64,000 bases of DNA from Burkholderiales bacterium (GCA_020854035.1 JADZGE010000020.1:114269-178268), one strand, 5' to 3'; shown: positions 16,859 to 25,697, numbered from the stretch's first letter. A program made the numbers and translations. Notes: generated from the letters alone by a model not told the origin.

Positions 16859-18289
16859 TCACAGCGCGAGGAGTGCCGTCAACTCGTCCACCGGCAGCCG
16901 CTCCATGACGCTCCGGCGCGACACCCGGTCGAGGATCCGCCCCCGCCGCTCCCGCGGGAATACCCTGGCCACGTTCCCGGCGAATTTCCGCATGAGCAGC
17001 GGCACGGCCTCCTGCCGCCGGCCCGGGTGCCCGAGCGGATACTCCAATTCCACCCTTGGCGTGCAGGAACCGTCGTCGAACCAGACCTGGACCGCGTTCG
17101 CGCTCGCCCGCTTGGCCGGGTCGCGGTAGGCGTCGGTGTAGCGGCGCTCCTCCACCACTTCGGTCCGCTGCCGGAGCCGTTCGACCACGGGATCGGCCGC
17201 CCTTGCGCCTTCGTAATCCTCCGCGCCGAGGCTTCCCCTCGCCAGCGCCGCGGCCACGATGAACTGCACGCAATGGTCGCGGTCGGCAGGTGTCGTGAGC
17301 GGACCGGTCGTGGCGTTCAGCCGCAGCGTCGTCTCGTGCGCCGAGATGACGATGCGGCGAATCCGGTCGAGCCGGCCGCGAACCTGCGGATGCAGGTGCA
17401 TGGCGCATTCCGCCGCGGTCTGCGAGTTGAAGACGGTCGGTACCTGCACCTTGAACTGGATCTCCTTCACGATCGAGGCGCCGTAGGCCCGCGGCACCGC
17501 GAAGGGGCGGCCCCTGAAGAGGACGTCGTAGAGGCCCCGGCCCGGCGCGGTGAGCGCCGTCGGGTAAGCCATCTCGCCGCGCATGGCGAGCGCGGCGAGA
17601 AAAAGGCCCTTGGCCGTGGCTTCCGCGCCGGCCCAGGACTTGCGCGTGCCGGCATTCGGCGAACGGCGGTAGGTCGAAAGAGCGTGCCCGTCCAACCAGG
17701 CGTTCGATACGGCGGCCGCCGCTTCCGCGACGCCGCCGCCGAGGAGTTTCGTCGCCACCGCGGCCGTCGCGAGTTTCACCAGTAGCACGTGATCGAGTCC
17801 CGCGTCGTAGAGGCTGTTCTCGATCGACAGCACGCCCTGGATTTCGTACGCCTTGACGAGCGCCTCCAGCAGCTCGCGCGCGCGCAGCGGCTCGCCTCCC
17901 GCCGCGCGGCGGCGCCGGCTAACATACTCCGAAATCGCGAGGAGACCCCCGATGTTGTCGGACGGGTGGCTGCCCTGCGCGCCGAAATAGGTATCGCTGA
18001 AGTCCAGCCAGCGCGATGCGCAGCCGATGTTGAACGCCGCCGTCATCGGGTCGACGTCAAGCGCCGTGCCGGGCACCCGCGCCCCGCGCGCGCCCTCGCC
18101 CAGGGGGAAAAGCGGCCCGAGGAGCTTCCGACACGCGGCGTTGCCGAGGCCTTCGAACGCGCAGCCCAGCGTGTCGATGAGGCAAAGGTGCGCGGCGTCG
18201 AGCGCCGCCTCGTCATCGACCCGGTAGTTCGCGGCGTATTCCGCGATGTCGCGCGTGACCGCGTCCACCGGGTGCGTCGCCGCCGCCAT
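16859..18289 (-). CDS. MmgE/PrpD-family dehydratase, 2-methylcitrate dehydratase-like
   Basis: A 476-residue protein matching PrpD closely in layout: CLIDTLGCAFEGL, ARVPGTALDVDP, FNIGCASRWLDF, SHPSDNIGG and GLDHVLLVKLA. PrpD dehydrates 2-methylcitrate in propionate catabolism, but this family also includes cis-aconitate decarboxylase-like enzymes, and PrpB and PrpC are absent here. The ATG at 18289 overlaps the stop of the Bug gene (TGATG), so the two are translationally coupled. The Bug protein may therefore import its substrate, perhaps a tricarboxylate, which is inference. Confidence 0.88.
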   Translation of the reverse strand: MAAATHPVDAVTRDIAEYAANYRVDDEAALDAAHLCLIDTLGCAFEGLGNAACRKLLGPLFPLGEGARGARVPGTALDVDPMTAAFNIGCASRWLDFSDTYFGAQGSHPSDNIGGLLAISEYVSRRRRAAGGEPLRARELLEALVKAYEIQGVLSIENSLYDAGLDHVLLVKLATAAVATKLLGGGVAEAAAAVSNAWLDGHALSTYRRSPNAGTRKSWAGAEATAKGLFLAALAMRGEMAYPTALTAPGRGLYDVLFRGRPFAVPRAYGASIVKEIQFKVQVPTVFNSQTAAECAMHLHPQVRGRLDRIRRIVISAHETTLRLNATTGPLTTPADRDHCVQFIVAAALARGSLGAEDYEGARAADPVVERLRQRTEVVEERRYTDAYRDPAKRASANAVQVWFDDGSCTPRVELEYPLGHPGRRQEAVPLLMRKFAGNVARVFPRERRGRILDRVSRRSVMERLPVDELTALLAL

Positions 18290-19290
18290 CAATCCGCCTT
18301 GATTCCCGCCGCGCGCACCACCTTCGCCCATTTCGCGGTCTCGTCCTTGATGAACTGTTCGAAGTACCCGGGCGTGCTGGCGGGTACTTCAAGGCCTTGC
18401 ATGCGCAGGCGCTCCTCGATTTCCGGCGACTTCAGCACCCCCGTGACCGTGCCGTGCAGCTTCTCCACGATGGCGCTCGGCGTCCCCGCGGGCACGAGGA
18501 TGCCGTTCCACGACACCACCTCGAAGCCCTTGACGCCGGCCTCGGCGACCGTCGGCAAATGCGGCGCCGAGGCGAGGCGCTTCGCCGTCGTGACCGCCAG
18601 CGCGCGCAGCCGCCCCGCCTTCACGTGCGGAAACACGCCCAGCGCGCCCGTGAACAGCAGGTCCACTTCGCCCGTGAGCACCGCGAGCGATGCGGGCGCG
18701 CCGCCGCGGTATGGCACGCCGACGATTTTCGTCCCCGTCAAGAGCTTGAACAGCTCCCCGGCGAGCTGCTGCGCCGTCCCGCCGCCGGCCGATCCGTAGG
18801 TAAGCTTGCCCGGTTGCGAGCGCGCCAGGGCCACGAGCTTCTGCACCGAATCGGCGGGCATGGAAGGGTGTACCACCAGTACCAGCGGGATGGTGGCCAT
18901 CAGCGACACGCCGCGGAAATCCCTCACCGGGTCGAAGCCGGGCTTCGGGTCGATGCTCGGCGCCACGGAGATCGGTCCGATGTAGGCGAGCAGGATCGTG
19001 TAGCCATCGGGCGCCGCTTTCGCGACGAACTCGGTGCCGAGGTTGCCCCCCGCGCCGGCGCGATTCTCCACCACCACCTGCCGCCCCAGCCGTTCGCTCA
19101 TGCGGGGCGCCACGATGCGCGCGAGGACATCGGTGCCGCCGCCCGGAGCGAAGGGCACGATGAAGCGAATCGGCTTGAGGGGATACGCGTCCGGCGGCTG
19201 CGCCACGCAGGGCGCCGCAGCCGCCAGCGTCACGAGTGCGAAACACCAGCCCGCGATCGGGCGCTTTCCCGTTCTCACGTCATGCCCCAT
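18289..19290 (-). CDS. Bug-family substrate-binding protein (2 of 9), coupled to PrpD-like gene
   Basis: A 333-residue exported binding protein with a hydrophobic signal segment ending near PCVAQ. It has KPIRFIVPFAPGGGTDVLAR, VENRAGAGGNLG, APDGYTILLA and the closing AKWAKVVRAAGIKAD. Its TGA overlaps the start of the PrpD-like gene, an unusually tight link between a binding protein and a candidate catabolic enzyme. ATG 19290 is chosen because it begins just before the signal peptide; the ribosome site is weak. Confidence 0.92.
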   Translation of the reverse strand: MGHDVRTGKRPIAGWCFALVTLAAAAPCVAQPPDAYPLKPIRFIVPFAPGGGTDVLARIVAPRMSERLGRQVVVENRAGAGGNLGTEFVAKAAPDGYTILLAYIGPISVAPSIDPKPGFDPVRDFRGVSLMATIPLVLVVHPSMPADSVQKLVALARSQPGKLTYGSAGGGTAQQLAGELFKLLTGTKIVGVPYRGGAPASLAVLTGEVDLLFTGALGVFPHVKAGRLRALAVTTAKRLASAPHLPTVAEAGVKGFEVVSWNGILVPAGTPSAIVEKLHGTVTGVLKSPEIEERLRMQGLEVPASTPGYFEQFIKDETAKWAKVVRAAGIKAD

Positions 19291-19395
19291 CCGTTGTTCG
19301 TTACCGATCGCATTCCCTGGTCCGCGGCGCGGGCGCAACGCGGCGCCGCGGGCTCGGCAGCCGGCGCAGGCGGTGGTTGACGAGCCCATGGCGCG

Positions 19396-19412
19396 TGTCG
19401 GAAAACTTTACA
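19396..19412 (+). promoter_or_regulatory. Upstream activator-like site 1 of the PEP-CTERM gene
   Basis: TGTCGGAAAACTTTACA, an imperfect TGT...ACA dyad. A near copy lies at 19508-19524. It is about 190-205 bases upstream of the -24 element of the sigma-54-type promoter, a typical enhancer distance. Confidence 0.55.
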
Positions 19413-19507
19413 ATGGCATATCGCGGCCGCCGCGGAACAATCCGTTGAATTTCAGGGAGTCTTGCCATGTTGCGGTGCGGTAGCCAAGCGGTGAGCGCGG
19501 TTCGTCT

Positions 19508-19524
19508 TGTCGGGAAAATTTACA
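19508..19524 (+). promoter_or_regulatory. Upstream activator-like site 2 of the PEP-CTERM gene
   Basis: TGTCGGGAAAATTTACA shares 15 of 17 positions with site 1, in the same orientation 112 bases downstream of it. It ends 76 bases before the -24 GG. A repeated site upstream of a sigma-54 promoter is the usual setting for a bacterial enhancer-binding protein. Confidence 0.6.
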
Positions 19525-19599
19525 AGTGCGGTCCGGTCCAGGTGGCTATTGCCGATGTCATACGCGTAACAATCTGATTATTGGGAACTCGACAGCCGA

Positions 19600-19615
19600 A
19601 GGCATGGTTCTTGCT
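19600..19615 (+). promoter_or_regulatory. Sigma-54 (-24/-12) promoter of the PEP-CTERM gene
   Basis: The sequence AGGCATGGTTCTTGCT fits the sigma-54 consensus TGGCACG-N4-TTGCA: GG at 19601-19602 and GC at 19613-19614 are separated by exactly 10 bases, and the surrounding GGCATG and TTGC match. It ends 65 bases before the start codon. Confidence 0.65.
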
Positions 19616-19680
19616 TGAGGAATGCACGCGGGCCCGGAGTGGCGGGAGCCGCTCGCCCGAAAGCGCCGGAGGAGGCTACC

Positions 19681-20394
19681 ATGAGCCCATATCGCGCGAT
19701 GTCGAGGTTGCTGTCGCTCGCCGGTCCCATCGTGATACTGGTCGCAGCCGCGGAGCCGGCTTCCGCCGGCATCATCAGACCGGACTCCTGCCTGCCCCAG
19801 TACAAGTACACGAAGCTGCCGCCGCCCTTGCACTACCTGACGCCGGGCGGACCGGTATTCGTCGACAACGTCCTTCACTATGGCTTCACGAGTTGCGTCA
19901 ACCTGGTCAACAACCCGGCTCTCGACGAATTCGGCGAGGAGATCATCCACAACTTCGGCTCGATCGTCACCGGGACGCTCGTGCTGCCGTCCCTGCCGCC
20001 CCAGCCGTTCCAGGTGAACGCGCCGGTCAGCGTTCGCATCAGGAACATCGACATCAATCTGCTCGACAACATCCACCCCTTCGAGACCGAGATCCTCCAG
20101 CTCGACCTGGTCGGCCTGCCGATTCGAGAGACACCGGGCTCGGTGCCGGGAGTGTCCGCATCCATGGGCCAGACGACGGTCACCGAGCTCGGCCCCGGGC
20201 TGTTCCACATCGACAGCTTTTTCGACGTCTTCACCGAGCTCGTGCTGCCGCCGCTCCCGCCGATTCCGGCGACCGATCGAGTCACGGGACGGCCGGTCCC
20301 GGCGCGGGTGGTCCTGCCCGAGCCGGGCGCCCTGGCGCTCGCCGGCGCGGGGCTGCTGTTGCTCGGCATGGCGCGCGCGCGGCGCTCCGCCTGA
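19681..20394 (+). CDS. PEP-CTERM sorting-domain protein
   Basis: A 237-residue exported protein. It has a signal peptide ending near EPASA and a central region of about 180 residues with no recognised domain. The C-terminal sorting signal is VLPEPGALALAGAGLLLLG followed by the basic tail MARARR. Such proteins are processed by an exosortase (EpsH-type), normally in bacteria that make exopolysaccharide; no exosortase gene lies in the window. The ATG at 19681 follows GGAGGAGG. Its control region (two repeated sites plus a sigma-54 promoter) is listed separately. Confidence 0.9.
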   Translation: MSPYRAMSRLLSLAGPIVILVAAAEPASAGIIRPDSCLPQYKYTKLPPPLHYLTPGGPVFVDNVLHYGFTSCVNLVNNPALDEFGEEIIHNFGSIVTGTLVLPSLPPQPFQVNAPVSVRIRNIDINLLDNIHPFETEILQLDLVGLPIRETPGSVPGVSASMGQTTVTELGPGLFHIDSFFDVFTELVLPPLPPIPATDRVTGRPVPARVVLPEPGALALAGAGLLLLGMARARRSA

Positions 20395-20469
20395 GGCGGC
20401 CCGCCGCCCGCCGCGGCGCCGGTCGACGCGCGCTCGCGGCGGAGTCTATCTCGTGCGCGCGGCGATTCC

Positions 20470-20483
20470 TTGAGGCAGATCAA
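20470..20483. promoter_or_regulatory. Weak FNR-like box upstream of the amidase gene
   Basis: TTGAG-GCAG-ATCAA matches the FNR consensus at nine of ten half-site positions, but no convincing -10 lies at class II distance. It is 164 bases before the amidase start. Confidence 0.3.
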
Positions 20484-20647
20484 GCAGCGGGCGATCACCG
20501 GCTCCGCGGGATTTACCGCGATCGCGATCGTGGTTACACTGCGCCGGGCCAACATGCGGCAGCGTCGCGGGACCGCATGGATTGGACGAAGCGCAACTGC
20601 GACGGGTTCCCGCGCGCCGCAGGTCACCGATCGGAGAGGAAACGAGC

Positions 20648-21697
20648 GTGTCCAGACCAGCCAGCGTCAGAGCCGGCATCGTACTGCCGCATTCGCACTA
20701 CGGCGAGGCGGAATGGCGGAACGCCGAGCGCGCGATCGCCTACGCCGACGAGGCCGCGCGACAGGGCGCGCAACTCGTGCTCTATCCCGAAGGTTACCCC
20801 GGGCCGATGACCGGGCCGCTCGACAACCCGAAGTTTCCGTTCGACCCCGTCGAGGAGCTGAAGAAAAAGGCGAAGGAGCACGCGATCTACATCATCGCGG
20901 GCAACGTCGTCGCATCCGATGTCGCCGGCGCGCATCTGCTGACGCTGCGGCTTTTCGGCCCGGACGGCGCGCAGCTCGCCCGTTACGTTCGCCAGCAGCC
21001 CGACACCCCGCCCCTCAACGCCTACCTCTACGGCGGCAAGGGGCACCTGCTGCCCGGGCGCGAGCGGATGGTCGTGGACACGGATCTCGGCAGGATCGGC
21101 CTGCTCATCTGCAGCGAACTCTGGTGTCCCGAGCTGCCGCGCATGCTGATGCTGCGCGGCGCGGAAATCATCGTCTCCCCGGTGCACGGGCGCCACAGCC
21201 GCACGGGGCTCGCGCTGCAGGACACGTGGTATTGCATCGCCCGCGCGCGCGCGGCGGAGAACCTGTGCTACGTGCTCTCCACCCAGAATCTCTACGTGTC
21301 GGAGGATTTCGACTACCGCACCCAGATGTCGGCGGGAGCGATCGCGGCCGGGCCCGAGCGCATGGAAGGCCGGCGCTCCGAGCCCGGCGTGCTGCTCGTC
21401 GATCTCGACATGGACCGGCTGCGCTACCTGCGTACCCGCAACTTCGACGAGGAGAACCTGTCGGTGCCCGAAGACCCCGACTGGCGTCCCATCGGCTGCC
21501 GGCCCGGGCAGATCTACGAGCGCGATCCCGCGCTCTACCGGGAGCTCGCGGAACCGAGCCCGTACTCCTACGACTACCGCTACTGGGAGGAAGGCAGCCT
21601 CGACGGCTGGCTGCGCGAATACGACCGTATCTACCAGGGCGATTACCGGCGCATCCTGGAGCACTACGGCGGGCCGTTCCAGTTCAAGGAGCGTTGA
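20648..21697 (+). CDS. Carbon-nitrogen hydrolase (nitrilase superfamily amidase)
   Basis: A 349-residue cytosolic hydrolase with the Glu-Lys-Cys triad of the superfamily: Glu in LYPEGYPGP, a Lys in YGGKGHLLPG, and the nucleophile in LICSELWCPE. The CSE context is closer to amidases or N-carbamoylases than to true nitrilases. The start is taken as GTG 20648, with AGAGG about 9 bases upstream; a longer frame to 20582 exists. It precedes a Bug gene by about 190 bases on the same strand. The substrate is unknown. Confidence 0.87.
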   Translation: MSRPASVRAGIVLPHSHYGEAEWRNAERAIAYADEAARQGAQLVLYPEGYPGPMTGPLDNPKFPFDPVEELKKKAKEHAIYIIAGNVVASDVAGAHLLTLRLFGPDGAQLARYVRQQPDTPPLNAYLYGGKGHLLPGRERMVVDTDLGRIGLLICSELWCPELPRMLMLRGAEIIVSPVHGRHSRTGLALQDTWYCIARARAAENLCYVLSTQNLYVSEDFDYRTQMSAGAIAAGPERMEGRRSEPGVLLVDLDMDRLRYLRTRNFDEENLSVPEDPDWRPIGCRPGQIYERDPALYRELAEPSPYSYDYRYWEEGSLDGWLREYDRIYQGDYRRILEHYGGPFQFKER

Positions 21698-21890
21698 AGC
21701 GCCGGGGCGCACCGCGCGGGGCCGGCGCCCGCCCGCACCGGTCTCCAGCCCGGGGCCGACGGCCGCGATCTTCGCCTGCGATGCGGCACCCTTGCCCGTG
21801 GACCGCCGAAGCGCGACCGCACCGGGGTAGCCCGCGGCAACCAGGGAGCGCGGCGTGCTCTCACCGCAAGAGTGTTCGGGGAGAATCCAG

Positions 21891-22907
21891 ATGAAGGTTA
21901 TACCGGACTCCCGATTGCCGCGGGCGTGGGTCCTCGCGATTCGTGGCATCGTGGTCGCGGTATTGTCGCCTCTCCCCGGCGCTGTTGCGGCACAGCCCGC
22001 TCCGGGCGCGTTCCCGGTGAGGCCGATACGGCTCGTCGTGCCCTACACGCCGGGAGCGAGCAACGATATCTTCGCCCGGGCGCTCGCGCAGCGGCTCACG
22101 GGGCGCTTTGGCGTCAACGTCATCGTCGACAACCGGGCGGGAGCGGGCGGGCATGTCGGCGGCGAGCTGGTGGCGCGCGCGGCGCCCGATGGTCACACCC
22201 TGATCCTGGCGACGAACGGCTTGATCGCGATCAGCCCCCACGTCTTCAGAAAGCTCAACTACGATCCCCAGCGCGATCTCGTGCCGGTGACGCTGATTGC
22301 GTCCATACCCTACGTGCTCGCCGTGCCGAGCGCTCTCGCGGCGCGCGACGCGAGAGAGTTCATCGCGCTCGCCAGGGCGAAGTCCGGGCAGCTCACCTAC
22401 GCATCGTCGGGCAACGGCTCCACCCCGCACCTGTGCGGCGAGATGCTGAAGATGCTGGCGGGAATCGACATGGTGCACGTGCCGTACCGCGGCGGCGGAC
22501 CGGCCGTGATCGATCTCGCCGGCGGCCGGGTGCAGATGTATTGCGCGAGCATCGCCACGATGAGGCCGGGCCTGCAATCGGGAAAGATCAGGCTCATCGC
22601 CGTAACGACGCAGCGGCGCACGCCGCTCATGCCGGATCTGCCGACGGCGAGCGAGCAGGGCGTCCGGGATCTCGAGGTCAGCTCGTGGGCCGCGATCATG
22701 ACGCCGGCCGGATCACCGCACACGGTGATCGAGCGCCTGAACGCCGAGATCGCCAGCGCGATGGCAACCGAGGACATGCGCAAGTTCATCCTCGGCCACG
22801 GCGCCGAGCCGCTCGCCGTGGGGCCCGCCGAATTCGCGCGCCACATCAAGACCGAATCGGCCCGCTGGGGCAAGGTCGCGCGCGTGGCCGCGATCAGGGT
22901 CGATTGA
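21891..22907 (+). CDS. Bug-family substrate-binding protein (3 of 9)
   Basis: A 338-residue exported protein with signal peptide ending near AVAAQ. Marks are RPIRLVVPYTPGASNDIFAR, VDNRAGAGGHVG, APDGHTLILA and the closing SARWGKVARVAAIRVD. ATG 21891 is preceded by GGGAGAA; a short upstream extension to 21855 is possible. It overlaps the convergent TauD-like gene by 14 bases at its 3-prime end. The upstream amidase is its likeliest functional partner. Confidence 0.92.
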   Translation: MKVIPDSRLPRAWVLAIRGIVVAVLSPLPGAVAAQPAPGAFPVRPIRLVVPYTPGASNDIFARALAQRLTGRFGVNVIVDNRAGAGGHVGGELVARAAPDGHTLILATNGLIAISPHVFRKLNYDPQRDLVPVTLIASIPYVLAVPSALAARDAREFIALARAKSGQLTYASSGNGSTPHLCGEMLKMLAGIDMVHVPYRGGGPAVIDLAGGRVQMYCASIATMRPGLQSGKIRLIAVTTQRRTPLMPDLPTASEQGVRDLEVSSWAAIMTPAGSPHTVIERLNAEIASAMATEDMRKFILGHGAEPLAVGPAEFARHIKTESARWGKVARVAAIRVD

Positions 22908-23685
22908 GGCACTGCCGGCGAGCGCCGGCGCCGTTCGGCATCCGGCGATTGCGCGCCGAGCCTGCCTGACCGGCGAACACCGGCACCTCGTCCACCGCGC
23001 GGCGCGAGCCTTCCGGCATGCCGCGAGCGCGGTGGATGAGCGACCAGTTGTCCCACAGCAGGACATCGCCGGGCCGCCACGCATGGCGATGGACGAAACC
23101 ATCGCCGGTCGCGCGATCGAGCAGTGAGCGCAGCAGCCCGCCGCTTTCCGTCGCGTCCATGCCCTCGCAGCGCGCCGCGTGATAGCCGATGAAAAGCGCG
23201 GGCTTCCCGTTACGGGGGTGATGCAGCACGAGCGGCTGCGTGCTCCGGCGACCGGGATCACGCCGGAACTCGTGCGCCACCTCGAGAAGCGCAAGCCGCC
23301 GGCGCTCGTCCCGCGGCAGCGTGTCGTACACGACTCGGGTGCTGGAGAATTCGATTTCACCGCCGGACCGCGGGATTTCGCGGGCGCAAAGCAGGGTCGC
23401 GACCGCCGGAACCCCTTCCAACCGCCCTACCGCGTGCCACGGCTGGTCGTCACTCGGGCCCGCGCTCTCGTATCGCGTCACGTCCTCCGTCACGATGCCG
23501 AACCGGCGCGCGAGAGCCAGCATCGCGGGATTCGGCAGCCGTTGCCGGCGAAAGACCAGCAGCGAATACTCGTCGAGCAGTCCCAGCAGTTCGCCGGCCG
23601 ATGCGGAGTCGATCGCGGCAAGTTCGATGCCGGAAAGCTCGATACCGAAGGCCGCGTGCAGTTTCTTCCGTGTGAAGTCGGTCAT
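22894..23685 (-). CDS. TauD/TfdA-family oxygenase-like protein with an altered metal motif
   Basis: A 263-residue protein with the overall layout of alpha-ketoglutarate-dependent dioxygenases: LLVFRRQRLPN, VPAVATLLCA after the first metal motif, SGGEIEFSS, and the distal WDNWSLIHRARG with the second His and the ketoglutarate Arg. The first motif, normally WHxD, reads WHAVG, so the metal-binding Asp is missing. The protein may be inactive, use a non-canonical centre, or do different chemistry. ATG 23685 gives the usual family length; upstream frame is open but unlikely to be translated. Confidence 0.83.
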   Translation of the reverse strand: MTDFTRKKLHAAFGIELSGIELAAIDSASAGELLGLLDEYSLLVFRRQRLPNPAMLALARRFGIVTEDVTRYESAGPSDDQPWHAVGRLEGVPAVATLLCAREIPRSGGEIEFSSTRVVYDTLPRDERRRLALLEVAHEFRRDPGRRSTQPLVLHHPRNGKPALFIGYHAARCEGMDATESGGLLRSLLDRATGDGFVHRHAWRPGDVLLWDNWSLIHRARGMPEGSRRAVDEVPVFAGQAGSARNRRMPNGAGARRQCLNRP

Positions 23686-23973
23686 CTCGCCTGCGGCACG
23701 AACCGGGCCTGCCCCACCGCCCGCCGTCCGCCGTCCGGTTTGCCGGGATCCCCCGCGATGCCGGTGCGCCAATATATCACCGGCGCGGCGAGCGCGAACG
23801 ATCGGCCCGGCGGTAACCGCGTCGGCAAATTCCCCCCGCATGACGATCCTCGCTCGACGGTATTCACATCGAATCGAGCACGCCGCTGGTTACACGCGTT
23901 TGACCGTGGCCACGGAAATATGGGAGATTGCGGGAGCCCGGATCGTTTCCCGGCCGGCCTCCCGGTATTTCCG

Positions 23974-24798
23974 ATGAGCAAGGATGGAGCGCGGCGTCAC
24001 CACGGCGTCAAGGCATATCTCAGGGAATCGTTCCTGACGAGCGCTGGTGCGAGGCCGCTTCGCATTCTTGCCGAGTACCTCGAACCGAGGAGCCGCTTCG
24101 ATCAGTACCGCATCGAGGATACGATCGTCTTCATGGGCTCGGCGCGCGTCGTCTCGCGCGAGGCGGCGGAGAGCGAGGTGCGCGCCGCGGGGAGCGAGCC
24201 CGCGAGGCTCGAGCGCGCCCGCGAGCGCCTCGCGATGTCGCGCTACTACGAGGACGCGCGCGAACTGGCGCACCGGCTCACCGACTGGTCGAAGGGGCTG
24301 AAGGACGACTCGCGGCGCTTCGTGGTGTGCACCGGCGGCGGCCCCGGCATCATGGAGGCGGCGAACCGCGGCGCCTCGGAGGCGAGGGGCCTGTCGGTCG
24401 GGCTCACGATTTCCATACCGGTCGAGGAGTTCGACAACCGCTACGTCACGCGCGAGTTGTCGTTTCATTTCCACTACTTCTTCATGCGCAAGTTCTGGTT
24501 CGCGTATCTCGCCAAGGCGCTGCTGGTGTTTCCCGGCGGCTTCGGCACGCTCGACGAGATGTTCGAGATTCTCACGCTGCGGCAGACGCGCAAGATGAGG
24601 AAGCACCTCGCGATCGTGCTGTTCGGGGCGGACTACTGGAACGAGGTGATCGACTTCGACGCGCTCGTTCGCCACGGCACGATCAACCGCGAGGACCTGG
24701 GGCTCTTCCACCGGACCGACTCGGTGGACGAGGCGTTCGGCATCGTCACGCGGCACCTCGTGGAGCACGCGATGACCGAGCCCGGGGCGATGCTGTAG
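23974..24798 (+). CDS. LOG family protein (nucleotide 5'-monophosphate nucleosidase-like)
   Basis: A 274-residue protein with the lysine decarboxylase-like Rossmann fold. Both hallmark motifs are present: GGGPGIMEAANRGA and PGGFGTLDEMFE. Proteins of this family release the base from AMP, GMP or cytokinin nucleotides, and many are mis-annotated as lysine decarboxylases. An N-terminal extension of about 50 residues precedes IVFMGSAR. ATG 23974 is chosen because it starts the conserved part; no strong ribosome site is visible. It converges with the TetR gene, 28 bases apart. Confidence 0.88.
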   Translation: MSKDGARRHHGVKAYLRESFLTSAGARPLRILAEYLEPRSRFDQYRIEDTIVFMGSARVVSREAAESEVRAAGSEPARLERARERLAMSRYYEDARELAHRLTDWSKGLKDDSRRFVVCTGGGPGIMEAANRGASEARGLSVGLTISIPVEEFDNRYVTRELSFHFHYFFMRKFWFAYLAKALLVFPGGFGTLDEMFEILTLRQTRKMRKHLAIVLFGADYWNEVIDFDALVRHGTINREDLGLFHRTDSVDEAFGIVTRHLVEHAMTEPGAML

Positions 24799-24826
24799 GT
24801 GGATTCGGCGTCCGGTTTCGTGGCGA

Positions 24827-25513
24827 TCAACCGGCCGCGCTCCCGGTTTTTCGTGGCGGCCGCGCCGCAATACCGGCCTTGCGCCCTCCGCCTCGCGTTC
24901 CCCGTTTCGACTTTGCCTCGAAGCCGCCCATCACCGAGTCGATGATCCCGTCCACGAACCCGCCGTCAAGGGGTGCGTGCCGGAGCAACAGCCGATAGAA
25001 GAGCGGCCCGTAGAGCAGGTCGATCGCGAGCTCCAGGTCCGCGTTTTCGTCGAGCTGCCCCAGTTCCACGAACCGCCGCAGGACCTCACGGGCGTACGCG
25101 CGGCGCGGCGCGACCCAGCCTTCACGGAACGCCTGCAGCAACTCCAGGTCCGCCTGTCCGCCACCGAAGATCATGGCGATCAACTTCCCCTGCGGGCTGC
25201 CGAGGAACTTCGCGAGCCGCCGCATCTGGACGCGAAGCGTGTCGCGCAGCGAGCGCGACGGCGGAAACGCGATGCGCTGATCCATCTCGGTCAGCACCGC
25301 GGCGAGCACCAGGCGCGCCTTGTTCGGCCATCGCAGGTAAACGGTCGGTTTGCCCACGCCCGCCCGCAGCGCGATCGCCTCCATCGTGAGCTCCGGGTAA
25401 CCGCGCTCGATCACCAGCCGGTAGGTGGCCCGCAGGATCCTCCGGTCCGCGTCCCGCGACCGGGGACGGCCCGGTTGCCGGCCTCCGGGTGCCGTCTCGC
25501 GCGTGGCTTTCAC
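24827..25513 (-). CDS. TetR-family transcriptional regulator
   Basis: A 228-residue regulator with an N-terminal helix-turn-helix (ILRATYRLVIERG, then LTMEAIALRAGVGKPTVYLRW in the next helices, about residues 25-70) and an all-helical effector domain. The C-terminal 25 residues are basic (RGGGRKAGIAARPPRK). The start is read as GTG 25513, behind GAGGG about 9 bases upstream, because it begins just before the DNA-binding domain. It is divergent from the cupin gene and probably controls it and itself through the operator at 25558. Confidence 0.9.
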   Translation of the reverse strand: MKATRETAPGGRQPGRPRSRDADRRILRATYRLVIERGYPELTMEAIALRAGVGKPTVYLRWPNKARLVLAAVLTEMDQRIAFPPSRSLRDTLRVQMRRLAKFLGSPQGKLIAMIFGGGQADLELLQAFREGWVAPRRAYAREVLRRFVELGQLDENADLELAIDLLYGPLFYRLLLRHAPLDGGFVDGIIDSVMGGFEAKSKRGTRGGGRKAGIAARPPRKTGSAAG

Positions 25514-25557
25514 TCCCCGTTCCCTCTTCCCGGCCGGTCCCGCCCGTTCATGTTCCT

Positions 25558-25570
25558 TTACGGATCGTAA
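25558..25570. promoter_or_regulatory. Candidate TetR operator
   Basis: TTACG-GAT-CGTAA is a perfect 5-base inverted repeat with a 3-base centre. It lies between the divergent TetR and cupin genes, just upstream of the predicted cupin -35, a typical place for autoregulation. Confidence 0.5.
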
Positions 25571-25579
25571 CGTAATTGT

Positions 25580-25609
25580 TTGCAACTTGCACGCGTCCAT
25601 GCCTATACT
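25580..25609 (+). promoter_or_regulatory. Predicted sigma-70 promoter for the cupin-led cluster
   Basis: TTGCAA (25580-25585) and TATACT (25604-25609) are separated by 18 bases. The predicted start lies about 80 bases before the cupin ATG. Confidence 0.5.
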
Positions 25610-25697
25610 GTAGCCGTTACCGTCGCGATCCCGCGACGGCGTCAACTTCGGCGGCGGGCGCAGCGTGCCGCCGGTTTTCATCCGACAAGGAGAGCCC

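Noticed and set aside
14546..17785. Plus-strand open frame of about 1079 codons
   Set aside because: It lies antisense to pgl, gnd and the PrpD-like gene, which have clear motifs. The translation is Arg/His/Pro-rich with no domain, as expected of antisense frames in high-GC DNA.
19541..19554. Alternative sigma-54 promoter at TGGCTATTGC before the PEP-CTERM gene
   Set aside because: The GG to GC distance is 8 bases, not 10. The site at 19600 has the exact spacing.
22894..23685. Calling the TauD-like protein a halogenase
   Set aside because: The Asp is lost, but the replacement is Val, not the Ala or Gly of known halogenases, and there is no supporting neighbour.
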